From contig NZ_CP166840.1 of assembly GCF_041346925.1 (NCBI RefSeq), positions 3,657,001 to 3,721,000 of the forward strand: DNA of 64,000 bases. The letters run 5' to 3'. This document shows, piece after piece, positions 10,915-19,306 of this stretch. The translations under genes were made by a program, and so were the position numbers. The notes under the pieces were generated by a model. That model had not been told where the DNA came from, ran no database searches, and worked only from the letters and a program-made list of their open reading frames with translations. This stretch comes from Agaribacterium sp. ZY112 (lineage in GTDB: Bacteria; Pseudomonadota; Gammaproteobacteria; Pseudomonadales; Cellvibrionaceae). Position 1 is the stretch's first letter. The number at the start of each line of letters is the position of its first letter.

Positions 10915-11354
10915 GCCCTATTCATAGCTGATTACAGGGCAGCCCCATCCAGCATTACTGCATGGGGCTGGGACTTTGAACTTACAACCAATACTAAAGC
11001 GATTGCCGAGGAAATAAATCCGAAGCAAAGCCACAAAGACGGTATTAAGAGCCAGCCCATAAGTACAAGCTCGATTTTAGCTACGGCACCGGTAATAGGG
11101 CAACTTAAACAGCCACGCCAACACTGAAAATAACAGTCTCATCAACAGTAAAGACCATGAAACAGCAGTAGCGCCAAGCCAGCTTTCGTTTGCGCGCCCA
11201 AGCCCATAAATCAGCTAAAAATCTACTTTTCAAAATCGACACTTTCTGCAATAGTGCGCGGCTTGTTAAAGCCGCATATCTTGCTTGCGCAAACTAAGGC
11301 TCGCGCCTCAAACTTAGACTTTTTTACGCAACAGTAGTCCGACTGGAGCTCATA
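10915..11354. other. Intergenic gap before speA, with two hairpins
   Basis: No gene is seen in this 440-base gap. A perfect 9-bp hairpin (CAGCCCCAT at 10940-10948 with its complement at 10962-10970) follows the antiporter gene and may end its transcript, although no strong T-run follows. A second 7-bp hairpin (GCGGCTT, loop GTTA) lies near 11258-11275, in the likely speA leader. The speA promoter should be here but I cannot place it with confidence. Confidence 0.5.
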
Positions 11355-13277
11355 GTGACAGACAGCCTCCCCCGCCCTCAAAGCTGGTCAGTAAACGACT
11401 CTGCCGCCCTTTATGGCGTGCCAGATTGGGGCAGTGATTACTTCTCCGTTAACACTGCAGGTCAAATTTGCGTACGCGCACGCAATAGTGGCGAGCAAGT
11501 CCCCCTGCTGAATATCGTGCAAGGCCTTGAGCAGCGCGATCACGCGATGCCCGTTTTACTGCGCATAGAAAACATTCTTGATCAACGTATTAGCCAAATC
11601 AACGACGGCTTTAAAAAGGCTATTGAGCGCTTTAGCTATAAGGGCGAATACCGTGGTGTCTTCCCGATCAAGGTGAACCAGCAGTGCCACGTTATTGAAG
11701 AAATCGCAAAATTTGGCCGACAGTACCACCACGGCTTTGAAGCCGGAAGCAAAGCCGAACTCATCATCGCCATGAGCCATTTACGCGATCGTGAAGCCTG
11801 CATCATCTGTAACGGCTATAAAGACAGTGAATTTGTTCAGCTGGGGCTACATGCAGTAAAGCTTGGTATGCGCTGCTTTTTTGTCGTTGAAACCCCTTCA
11901 GAAATTGACACCATCATTGAACAAAGCCGCAATTTAAATATTGAGCCGATGATAGGCCTAAGAGTTAAGCTCTCTGCCAAAGTCGAAGGCCACTGGTATG
12001 AAGACAGCGGTGACCGCTCTTTATTTGGCTTGAGTACGGTGCAGTTAGTTGAAGTAATAGACAAGCTTAAAAGCAATAACATGCTGCATTGTTTGCAGCT
12101 TATGCACTTTCATATTGGCTCACAAATACCCAACATTCGAAACATACGAGCAGGCGTACAAGAAGCTTGTCGCTACTACGTTGAACTCAGCAAGGAAGGC
12201 GCACCATTAGGTTATTTAGACCTCGGCGGCGGTTTAGCCGTCGACTATACCGGCGCGTGCACAAACGAAACTCACAGCCGCAACTACAGCCTTGAAGAAT
12301 ACTGTGTTGATATCATTGAAAGCGTCAGTGAAGCACTCGATCCTTTTGAAATCGAACACCCAAGCATTATCACTGAATCTGGCAGAGCAACGGTAGCCTA
12401 CTCATCCGTGCTTTTATTTAATGTGCTTGATGTCAGCCATTTTCGCTCGCAAAAATTGCCAGAACAGCTGCCTGAAGACAGCTCTGAGATCTGCCACAAC
12501 ATTTGGCTGGCACTGCAAAACTTCAGTGAAAAAAACCTACAAGAAAGCTGCAACGATGCCGTTCATTATCGCGAAGAAGTGCGCCACATGTTTCGCCAAG
12601 GCCAAGTCGGTGTTCGCGAGCTTGCACTGGTAGAAAATATTTATTTGGAAATATTGCAGCGCGCGAAAAAACTCCTGCCAAAATTAAAGCGCGTACCGCA
12701 AGAGCTACAAAACCTTAACGAAAGTTTGGCCGATATTTATTACGGCAACTTTAGCCTCTTCCAAAGCCTACCAGACTCATGGGCCATTGAGCAGGTATTT
12801 CCTGTTATGCCCATTCACCGTCTAGACGAACAACCACTTAACCCTGCCGTCATTGCCGATATCACCTGTGATAGCGATGGTAAAATAGACCATTTCGCAA
12901 ATGCCGAAGGCGAGCATAAAACCTTACAGCTTCACGATATTCGCGAGAACGAAGAATATTATATGGGGGTATTCTTAGTAGGCGCCTATCAAGAAACACT
13001 GGGTGATCTGCACAATTTATTTGGCGATACCAACGTTGTAAGCGTGCGCCTAGAACAAGACGGCTCATATGAACTGGTTGAAGAAATTCACGGCGACAGC
13101 ATTGGTGACGTATTAAGCTACGTTGAATACAACCCCAAAGAGCTTTATGAGCAATTTCGTTCACACGCAGAAGCGGCTGTAAAAGATGGCCGCATTAGCG
13201 TGGCGCAACGACAAACAATGATTAAAGCGTTTAGAACCAGCCTTGAAGGGTATACCTATTTTGAACGCGAAGAATAA
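11355..13277 (+). CDS. speA: Biosynthetic arginine decarboxylase
   Basis: A PLP enzyme that decarboxylates arginine to agmatine, the first step of polyamine synthesis. It has 640 residues, the usual SpeA length, and begins at a GTG with GGAG seven bases upstream. The PLP lysine is Lys106 in GVFPIKVNQQ. The fold III barrel motif FHIGSQIPNI and the glycine motif LDLGGGLAVDY are present, as is the C-terminal half with PVMPIHRLDEQP typical of SpeA. It is the first gene of a run of four polyamine genes and the dehydrogenase gene starts 59 bases after its stop. The product agmatine is the substrate of the agmatinase at the end of this run. Confidence 0.97.
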   Translation: MTDSLPRPQSWSVNDSAALYGVPDWGSDYFSVNTAGQICVRARNSGEQVPLLNIVQGLEQRDHAMPVLLRIENILDQRISQINDGFKKAIERFSYKGEYRGVFPIKVNQQCHVIEEIAKFGRQYHHGFEAGSKAELIIAMSHLRDREACIICNGYKDSEFVQLGLHAVKLGMRCFFVVETPSEIDTIIEQSRNLNIEPMIGLRVKLSAKVEGHWYEDSGDRSLFGLSTVQLVEVIDKLKSNNMLHCLQLMHFHIGSQIPNIRNIRAGVQEACRYYVELSKEGAPLGYLDLGGGLAVDYTGACTNETHSRNYSLEEYCVDIIESVSEALDPFEIEHPSIITESGRATVAYSSVLLFNVLDVSHFRSQKLPEQLPEDSSEICHNIWLALQNFSEKNLQESCNDAVHYREEVRHMFRQGQVGVRELALVENIYLEILQRAKKLLPKLKRVPQELQNLNESLADIYYGNFSLFQSLPDSWAIEQVFPVMPIHRLDEQPLNPAVIADITCDSDGKIDHFANAEGEHKTLQLHDIRENEEYYMGVFLVGAYQETLGDLHNLFGDTNVVSVRLEQDGSYELVEEIHGDSIGDVLSYVEYNPKELYEQFRSHAEAAVKDGRISVAQRQTMIKAFRTSLEGYTYFEREE

Positions 13278-13336
13278 AGACCGTTTTAATTCAAATAAAC
13301 AAGTTATCGTTAACCTTTTCCTAATGAGGACAAATC

Positions 13337-14533
13337 ATGGCTAAAGTAGTCATTATTGGAGCCGGCGGTGTCGGCGGCGTTGTTACTCACAAATGCGCAC
13401 AACTCATAGACGTATTTGATGAAATCGTATTGGCCAGTCGCAACGAAGACAAATGCAAAAAAATCGCGATGCAATTAAATCGCAACATCGAAACGGCACA
13501 AGTAGATGCCGACAACGTTCCCGAGCTTGTTGAGTTATTCAACAAACACAAACCAGAACTGGTTATTAATGTCGCCCTACCCTATCAAGACCTCACCATT
13601 ATGGATGCCTGTCTTGAAGCCGGCGTAAACTACCTTGATACCGCCAACTACGAACCGCTCGACACTGCAAAATTTGAATACAAGTGGCAGTGGGCCTATC
13701 AAGAAAAGTTCAAAAAAGCAGGTTTAATGGCCTTATTGGGTTCTGGTTTTGACCCCGGCGCGACCAATGTTTTTACCGCCTATTTGAACAAACACTACTT
13801 TGACGAGATTCACTACCTCGACATCATTGATGTTAACGGCGGCGATCACGGCTACCCGTTTGCGACTAACTTCAACCCAGAAATCAATATCCGAGAAGTC
13901 ACCGCCGAGTGCCGCCACTGGGAAGATGGTCGATTTATTGAAAGCCCAGCTATGAGCCTCAAGCAAGAGTTCACTTGCCCTGAAGACGTCGGCAGTTTCA
14001 ATATTTATCGCATGTATCACGAAGAGCTTGAATCGCTGACCAAGCACCTGCCTAGCATTAAAAAAGCACAATTCTGGATGAGTTTTGGCGATAGTTACCT
14101 TAAGCATCTAGAGGTGCTGGGCAACGTTGGCATGACAGGTATTGAAGCAATCGAGTTTCAAGGCCAGAAAATTGTGCCTATTCAATTTTTAAAAGAACTA
14201 CTACCAGACCCAAGCACGCTTGGCCCGCGCACAGTAGGTAAAACATGCATTGGCGTACACGCTCGCGGCATTAAAGATGGCAAAGAAAAAACAGCCTACC
14301 TCTACAATATTTGTGACCATCAAGATTGTTACAAAGAGGTGCAAAGCCAGGCCATTAGCTATACGACAGGTGTACCGGCCATGATCGGCGCCAAAATGAT
14401 GCTCGAAGGTAAATGGAAAGAAGCCGGTGTATTTAATATCGAGCAGATGGACCCCGATCCATTTATGCACGATATGAATCTTTATGGCCTGTCTTGGAAG
14501 GTGATTGAAGACCCAGGTTTTGATTTAATTTAA
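13337..14533 (+). CDS. Carboxynorspermidine/carboxyspermidine dehydrogenase (saccharopine dehydrogenase family)
   Basis: A saccharopine dehydrogenase-like protein of 398 residues, with the Rossmann motif IIGAGGVGGVV at the N-terminus and the family segment GSGFDPGATNVF near residue 135. Members of this type (CASDH/CANSDH, often mis-annotated Lys1 or LYS9) condense L-aspartate semialdehyde with putrescine or diaminopropane and reduce the product to carboxyspermidine or carboxynorspermidine. Position decides the call: it sits between speA and an nspC-type decarboxylase, so polyamine synthesis is far likelier than lysine metabolism. A ribosome site (ATGAGGAC) precedes the ATG. Since agmatinase here makes putrescine, carboxyspermidine is the expected product. 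Confidence 0.9.
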   Translation: MAKVVIIGAGGVGGVVTHKCAQLIDVFDEIVLASRNEDKCKKIAMQLNRNIETAQVDADNVPELVELFNKHKPELVINVALPYQDLTIMDACLEAGVNYLDTANYEPLDTAKFEYKWQWAYQEKFKKAGLMALLGSGFDPGATNVFTAYLNKHYFDEIHYLDIIDVNGGDHGYPFATNFNPEINIREVTAECRHWEDGRFIESPAMSLKQEFTCPEDVGSFNIYRMYHEELESLTKHLPSIKKAQFWMSFGDSYLKHLEVLGNVGMTGIEAIEFQGQKIVPIQFLKELLPDPSTLGPRTVGKTCIGVHARGIKDGKEKTAYLYNICDHQDCYKEVQSQAISYTTGVPAMIGAKMMLEGKWKEAGVFNIEQMDPDPFMHDMNLYGLSWKVIEDPGFDLI

Positions 14534-14586
14534 GTTAAAGCTCTAACCTCTAAGCAAACTCGTCGAGGCTTTAAGGTTGGTTAGCC

Positions 14587-14722
14587 CCTTCTGTTTTTCG
14601 AGGCACGCAGTAGATACCTCCATGTAGGCTTCGCTGCCGCATTCGACAATTGCCCCTGCATTGTCCTAATAAGCTACATCCGTGTAGCGACCATGCGCCA
14701 GCGAGCCCCGAAGAACAGAAGG
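14587..14722. repeat. Intergenic stem-loop repeat element (copy 1)
   Basis: Outer arms at 14587-14604 and 14705-14722 pair with about 16 of 18 positions matched. The inside contains a 17-base core, ATACCTCCATGTAGGCT, also found in the element at 21381-21479, where the outer arms are different. It splits the polyamine cluster between the dehydrogenase and decarboxylase genes. Confidence 0.7.
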
Positions 14723-14771
14723 CACAAGCCATCTCGCGCCCCCCTTTATAGACCCACAGTAAAAGACAGCA

Positions 14772-15941
14772 ATGATTAACTCACTTACCTTTAAGAACTT
14801 TGATGCAAGCCGCGTACCCTCGCCCTGCTTTGTTATCGATGAAGTTGTTATCGAAAATAATTTAAAGCTGCTCAAGCGCGTACAAGATGAGAGCGGCGCA
14901 AAAGTATTGGCTGCACTTAAAGCTTTTTCTTGTTGGTCTCTTGCACCTCTGTATAAAAAATACCTAAGCGGTGTTTGCGCAAGCGGTTTACATGAAGCAC
15001 TGTTAGGTGAGGAATACTACGGAGGGGAAATTCACACCTATTCAGCAGCATATAAAGCTGAGGACCTCAACCAAATCTGCGAGCTAAGCGAACATGTAAT
15101 TTTTAATAGTTTTGCTCAGTGGCAGCGTTTTCAGCCGCTATTAAAGCAAAAGGCAGAGCAAGGTTTTAAGCCAAATTTCGGCCTGCGCATTAACCCCGAA
15201 CACAGCGAAGGCGATGTAGAACTTTACGATCCGTGCGCGGCCTGCTCTCGTTTGGGCATACCCCGCGCTCAATTTGATAAGCAAGACTTAAGCGGTATTA
15301 GCGGCCTGCATTTTCACAGTTTATGTGAACAACTGTTTGAGCCACTTGAACGCACCCTAGATAGCATAGAACTTAACTTCAGCGACATACTTCCACAGAT
15401 GGAGTGGGTAAATTTTGGTGGGGGTCACTGGATTACCGCGCCGGATTATGACATCGACAAACTGATTCAACGCATCAAAGACTTCAGCGAAAAATATCAA
15501 GTTCAGGTTTACCTTGAACCAGGTGAGGCCGTAGCCATTCACAGCGGCGTATTAGTTTGTGAGGTGCTTGATTTACCCCATAATGGCCGCCCCTTAGCAA
15601 TCGTCGACTGCAGTGCAACTTGCCATATGCCCGACACCTTAGAAATGCCCTACAGAGCAGAGCTATTAAATGCCGGGGAGCAAGGTAAAAAAGCCTTTAG
15701 CTATAGATTAGGTAGTACAACATGTTTAGCTGGGGATGTTATTGGCGACTACAGTTTTGACCAGCCTTTAGAGATAGGCCAACGCTTAATGTTTGACGAC
15801 CAAAGCCATTACACCATGGTAAAAACCACAACCTTTAACGGCATTAAACTTCCATCTATCGCTTTGTGGAATTCCGAAAGCGATCAATTAACGATCGTGC
15901 GCGAGTTCGGCTACGACGATTTTAAAAATAGGCTGAGCTAG
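14772..15941 (+). CDS. nspC: Carboxynorspermidine/carboxyspermidine decarboxylase
   Basis: A fold III PLP decarboxylase of 389 residues that removes the carboxyl group from carboxyspermidine or carboxynorspermidine to give the free triamine. The PLP lysine is Lys50 in LAALKAFSCW. The motifs GLHFHSLCEQ, WVNFGGGHW, YLEPGEAV and CSATCHMPD are characteristic of the NspC branch and separate it from diaminopimelate and ornithine decarboxylases. It lies 238 bases after the dehydrogenase gene, with a stem-loop repeat between, and 21 bases before the agmatinase gene. With those neighbours it should yield spermidine. Confidence 0.93.
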   Translation: MINSLTFKNFDASRVPSPCFVIDEVVIENNLKLLKRVQDESGAKVLAALKAFSCWSLAPLYKKYLSGVCASGLHEALLGEEYYGGEIHTYSAAYKAEDLNQICELSEHVIFNSFAQWQRFQPLLKQKAEQGFKPNFGLRINPEHSEGDVELYDPCAACSRLGIPRAQFDKQDLSGISGLHFHSLCEQLFEPLERTLDSIELNFSDILPQMEWVNFGGGHWITAPDYDIDKLIQRIKDFSEKYQVQVYLEPGEAVAIHSGVLVCEVLDLPHNGRPLAIVDCSATCHMPDTLEMPYRAELLNAGEQGKKAFSYRLGSTTCLAGDVIGDYSFDQPLEIGQRLMFDDQSHYTMVKTTTFNGIKLPSIALWNSESDQLTIVREFGYDDFKNRLS

Positions 15942-15962
15942 CAGCTACTGAGAAACACTAAG

Positions 15963-16847
15963 ATGAGCAACGAAGAATTTGAAACGGCCTACCCTCACTT
16001 TCTTGGATCAGAGATTGAGCAAGGAGCCCCTGAACACGCTTTTTTTCAGGTGCTTCCTGCCCCTCACGAAGCCTCAGTCAGCTATGGCGGCGGCACCCGC
16101 TTTGGCCCAAGTGAGATTTTAAAAGCCAGCTGGCAACTAGAAATGTGGGACAACCACAGCCGCCCCTGCGACTTAGGCATTTACACAGCACCTGTAGTCG
16201 ACTGCTCAGACAGCGAAGAACAAAGCCTCGAGAACATTCGCCAAGCTACGCTCGCAATATTAAAACGCGGCCAATTCCCCGTCGTCATTGGCGGAGAGCA
16301 CAGCGTCACTGGCGCTGTTATTCAAGCTTATATTGATGCCGGTCACCGCGACTTTGGTGTGGTGCAAATCGATGCCCACGCCGATCTAAGACACGCCTAC
16401 GAAGACAACCTATTAAGCCACGCATCAGTCATGAAACGTGTGGTTGAGCACAACATCCCCTTAGTGCAATTAGGCATACGCGCTTACTGTGAAGAAGAAA
16501 TGCAGGCTCGCGACGATTTTAATGTTGTCTATCACGACGCCAACGAACTCGTGCCCAACAATATTCAAAGCATAGAGCTACCAGAGGACTTCCCAGAAAA
16601 GGTGTTTTTCACCCTCGACATTGATGGCATGGACCCCAGTGTTTTTCCTAGCACAGGTACCCCCGTCCCCGGAGGCCTTGGCTGGTATCAAACCTTAAAT
16701 TTATTTAAAAGTGTGGTAAAACAAAGGCAGATCATTGGTTTTGATCTTATGGAATTCGCACCAATTAAAGGCTTTCACGCTTATGAATTTGCCGCCGCGC
16801 AACTGATTTATAAAATGATGGGCATTGTGCAAAGGCACAGAAAATAA
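15963..16847 (+). CDS. speB: Agmatinase (ureohydrolase family)
   Basis: Hydrolyses agmatine to putrescine and urea using two manganese ions. It has 294 residues. The metal ligands are visible: His113 in GGEHSVT, Asp137/His139/Asp141 in QIDAHADLR, and Asp218/Asp220 in FTLDIDGMDPS. The segment GTPVPGGLGW follows, as in agmatinases. The gene begins 21 bases after the decarboxylase stop and is surely co-transcribed with it. Formally it could be another ureohydrolase, but the four-gene polyamine setting with speA makes agmatine the clear substrate. Confidence 0.93.
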   Translation: MSNEEFETAYPHFLGSEIEQGAPEHAFFQVLPAPHEASVSYGGGTRFGPSEILKASWQLEMWDNHSRPCDLGIYTAPVVDCSDSEEQSLENIRQATLAILKRGQFPVVIGGEHSVTGAVIQAYIDAGHRDFGVVQIDAHADLRHAYEDNLLSHASVMKRVVEHNIPLVQLGIRAYCEEEMQARDDFNVVYHDANELVPNNIQSIELPEDFPEKVFFTLDIDGMDPSVFPSTGTPVPGGLGWYQTLNLFKSVVKQRQIIGFDLMEFAPIKGFHAYEFAAAQLIYKMMGIVQRHRK

Positions 16848-16958
16848 AACCCTCAAATAGACACTGCGGCCCCATAGTTTTGCAATGGAAATTCAACAAG
16901 TTTCATATTTTGCGAAGGAACAAGAGCTAATCCACTTACTTGCGAAGCTATGAGTCAT

Positions 16959-17057
16959 GGGCTTGCTGGCGTTTAGCGAGACCATCGACTGCAAGGATGC
17001 AGTCGATGAGCCCCATAGATGAGTTTACGGCGAGCCTAGGTAAACGCCTGCAAGCTC
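16959..17057. repeat. Intergenic stem-loop repeat element (copy 2)
   Basis: Arms at 16959-16975 and 17041-17057 pair with 15 of 17 positions. Inside is a perfect 11-bp hairpin (16983-16993 with 16998-17008) whose loop region reads AAGGATG, a short motif also seen in other intergenic elements of this window. It lies in the convergent gap between speB and dcd and may help end both transcripts. Confidence 0.6.
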
Positions 17058-17135
17058 AAACGGCACGTGAGCGAAAGGAATACAAACACGCACTTAGAAC
17101 AGCCGTGCTCAAATAGAGGCTTTTTATTACAAAAA

Positions 17136-17153
17136 CAAAAACTTAAGTTTTTG
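17136..17153 (-). terminator. A/T-rich palindrome overlapping the dcd stop codon
   Basis: An 18-base perfect palindrome (CAAAAACTTAAG and complement) includes the dcd stop codon. On the minus strand it is followed by a T-rich stretch. It is weak in G+C, so its action as a terminator is uncertain. Confidence 0.35.
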
Positions 17154-17712
17154 GCAAGGTCACACCAGTTTGACCTTGATACTTACCGCCGCGATCTCGG
17201 TAAGACGTTTCACAGACCTCGTCACTCTCATAGAACAACATCTGCGCCACACCTTCATTGGCATAAATTTTTGCCGGTAACGGCGTTGTATTTGAGAATT
17301 CTAGAGTCACGTGCCCTTCCCACTCTGGCTCAAGCGGCGTGACATTAACAATGATACCGCAGCGCGCGTAAGTCGATTTACCCAGACAAACTGTCAAGGT
17401 TGAACGCGGAATACGGAAGTACTCAACCGTACGTGCCAGTGCAAACGAGTTAGGAGGAATAATACAAACGTCGCTTTTGATATCAACAAAGCTGTCATCA
17501 TCAAACGCTTTTGGATCAACCACAGCGCTGTGTACATTGGTGAAAATCTTAAACTCATCAGAACAGCGTACGTCATACCCGTAACTTGATGTGCCATAAC
17601 TGACGATACGCTGACCGTCTTCGGCATAGCGCACTTGTTCCGGCGCAAAAGGCTCAATCATGCCTTCGTTTTCAGCCATGCGGCGAATCCACTTATCGGA
17701 TTTAATGCTCAT
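17143..17712 (-). CDS. dcd: dCTP deaminase
   Basis: Deaminates dCTP to dUTP, feeding dTMP synthesis in the cytoplasm. It has 189 residues, close to the usual length. It begins MSIKSDKWI, with the trimeric dUTPase-like fold motifs [23 protein letters not shown] and [13 protein letters not shown]. The last contains the catalytic Glu of the family. It is a monofunctional Dcd type. It is followed upstream (88 bases) by the apbC/mrp gene on the same strand, a common gammaproteobacterial neighbourhood, and both may be expressed together. Confidence 0.96.
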   Translation of the reverse strand: MSIKSDKWIRRMAENEGMIEPFAPEQVRYAEDGQRIVSYGTSSYGYDVRCSDEFKIFTNVHSAVVDPKAFDDDSFVDIKSDVCIIPPNSFALARTVEYFRIPRSTLTVCLGKSTYARCGIIVNVTPLEPEWEGHVTLEFSNTTPLPAKIYANEGVAQMLFYESDEVCETSYRDRGGKYQGQTGVTLPKT

Positions 17713-17800
17713 TGCTCTTCCTCAATTCAATTGCTGGCGCGATGTTAAGGCCAAGCCTCACAAAGCGCAATTATTCACTCAGTTTTTTAAGCGTTGGCGT

Positions 17801-18868
17801 TTACGCCTCACTCACAATGATATCTGGACCGCTGTCATCACCCTGCTCAGCTAAAGCCACAGCCACTTTTCGAGCAATCTTTATATACGCTTGCGTCTCA
17901 CTGCTTTGTGGCGCACTTACGACAATAGGCTCACCCTTGTCACTCTGCTCCCTAATACTCAAAGACAAAGGCAAGGCCCCCAAAGCTTGAACGCCGTATT
18001 GCTCAGCTAAACGCTTAGCGCCACCCTCGCCAAAGATATGCTCTTCGTGCCCACAGTTTGAACACTGATGCACCGCCATATTTTCCACCACCCCCAAGAC
18101 AGGAATGTCGACCTTACGGAACATCTCAATGCCTTTTTTGGCATCCAGCAAGGCAATATCTTGCGGCGTGCTCACCACAACCGAGCCGCTAACCGGCACT
18201 TTTTGCGCAAGAGTTAAGGCGATATCACCCGTACCTGGAGGCATATCAATAATGAGGTAGTCCACATCGGACCAACGACTCTGCCCCAGCAGCTGCATCA
18301 AGGCACCACTGACCATGGGGCCACGCCAGATCATCGGCGTTTTTTCCGTTACCAGGTTGCCCATGCTGATCATTTGTAGGCCCTGAGCCTTAATAGGCGC
18401 AATGTTTTTACCGTCGCTAAGCTCTGGGCGTGCATTCGCCACGCCCAGCAACTGCGGTTGACTCGGGCCGTAAATATCGGCATCAAGCAGACCCACATTT
18501 GCACCCTCAGCAGCCAAAGCCAGAGCCAAATTGACCGATGTGGTGCTTTTACCAACCCCACCCTTACCTGAGGCCACGGCAATAATATTTTTGACGCCGC
18601 TGACACTAGCACTTTGAATCACCGCTGCAGCTGCAGGAATACGGTGACCAATCTCAATCGCACTAAGCTGCAAGTCTTTTGTCGAGGCAGACGCTTGTAT
18701 CGCCTTCGCCAACTGCTCCGCCACTGCCGTAACAGGCACGCAAAAATCTAAGCTTAAACAATCATCTTTTAGTTCTGGGGCATCGACCAATAAGGCCAAC
18801 AAGGGCGTATCAGTATCTGGAAAAACAAGGTCTGCTAAAACAGCGTCAATTATGGCAAGCGAGCTCAT
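17801..18868 (-). CDS. apbC: Iron-sulfur cluster carrier protein (Mrp/ApbC/NBP35 family)
   Basis: A P-loop ATPase that carries and delivers Fe-S clusters to target proteins. It has 355 residues. An N-terminal DUF59/MIP18-like domain takes up about the first 90 residues. The deviant Walker A motif ASGKGGVGKSTTS lies near residue 97, and DADIYGPSQP and DMPPGTGD follow. The cluster-binding CxxC pair is in HQCSNCGHEEH near residue 270. Its start is divergent from metG, as in many gammaproteobacteria (apbC/mrp next to metG). A minus-strand hairpin lies in the gap ahead of it. Confidence 0.95.
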   Translation of the reverse strand: MSSLAIIDAVLADLVFPDTDTPLLALLVDAPELKDDCLSLDFCVPVTAVAEQLAKAIQASASTKDLQLSAIEIGHRIPAAAAVIQSASVSGVKNIIAVASGKGGVGKSTTSVNLALALAAEGANVGLLDADIYGPSQPQLLGVANARPELSDGKNIAPIKAQGLQMISMGNLVTEKTPMIWRGPMVSGALMQLLGQSRWSDVDYLIIDMPPGTGDIALTLAQKVPVSGSVVVSTPQDIALLDAKKGIEMFRKVDIPVLGVVENMAVHQCSNCGHEEHIFGEGGAKRLAEQYGVQALGALPLSLSIREQSDKGEPIVVSAPQSSETQAYIKIARKVAVALAEQGDDSGPDIIVSEA

Positions 18869-19306
18869 ATGTGTTCCTAGAGAGATCTAAATCGGCGGCA
18901 AGCATAACAAGGCCGGCCTCGGCTTACCAAGCGCTATCCGAAGCGTTTGGCCTTCACACACACTTTCAAATGACTCGAAAATGGCACAAAGCCTTACTAA
19001 ACGGGTATTTCGATCATATCGCCCATCGTTACCCAAATTACCGATTAAGCATATAAAAATTTGCCGCTTTGTTTCAACAAGGCAAAGCGGCAAAATAAAG
19101 TCCTTAAAATTGCCGCTACAGCAAGCACAAACGCGGCCTGCAGACCGTGTAATAAAAGGGCAAAGCTGCTATAGTTGCGCGCGATTTTTTCACTTGAAAT
19201 TCAAACAGTTACTTTTAGCAGTAACCGTTTTATAAGCGAGCTTAAAAAGCGGCCGCTTAATTGAGTTCTTACCAACTAGATCAACGCTAGAGCGAAACCT
19301 GCAGAT
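18869..19306. other. Divergent gap between apbC and metG
   Basis: A 438-base gap that must hold the promoters for both divergent genes. Apart from the strong hairpin at 19061-19093, no gene or RNA family is recognised. Short open frames here are hydrophilic and lack ribosome sites. Confidence 0.5.
19061..19093 (-). terminator. Strong hairpin with minus-strand U-run in the apbC-metG gap
   Basis: A perfect 11-bp stem (TTGCCGCTTTG with its complement) and an 11-base loop. Read on the minus strand it is followed by ATTTTTAT, the form of an intrinsic terminator. No gene ends just before it on that strand, so it would end a short leader or a small RNA started near 19100-19300. Only the structure is certain. 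Confidence 0.5.
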
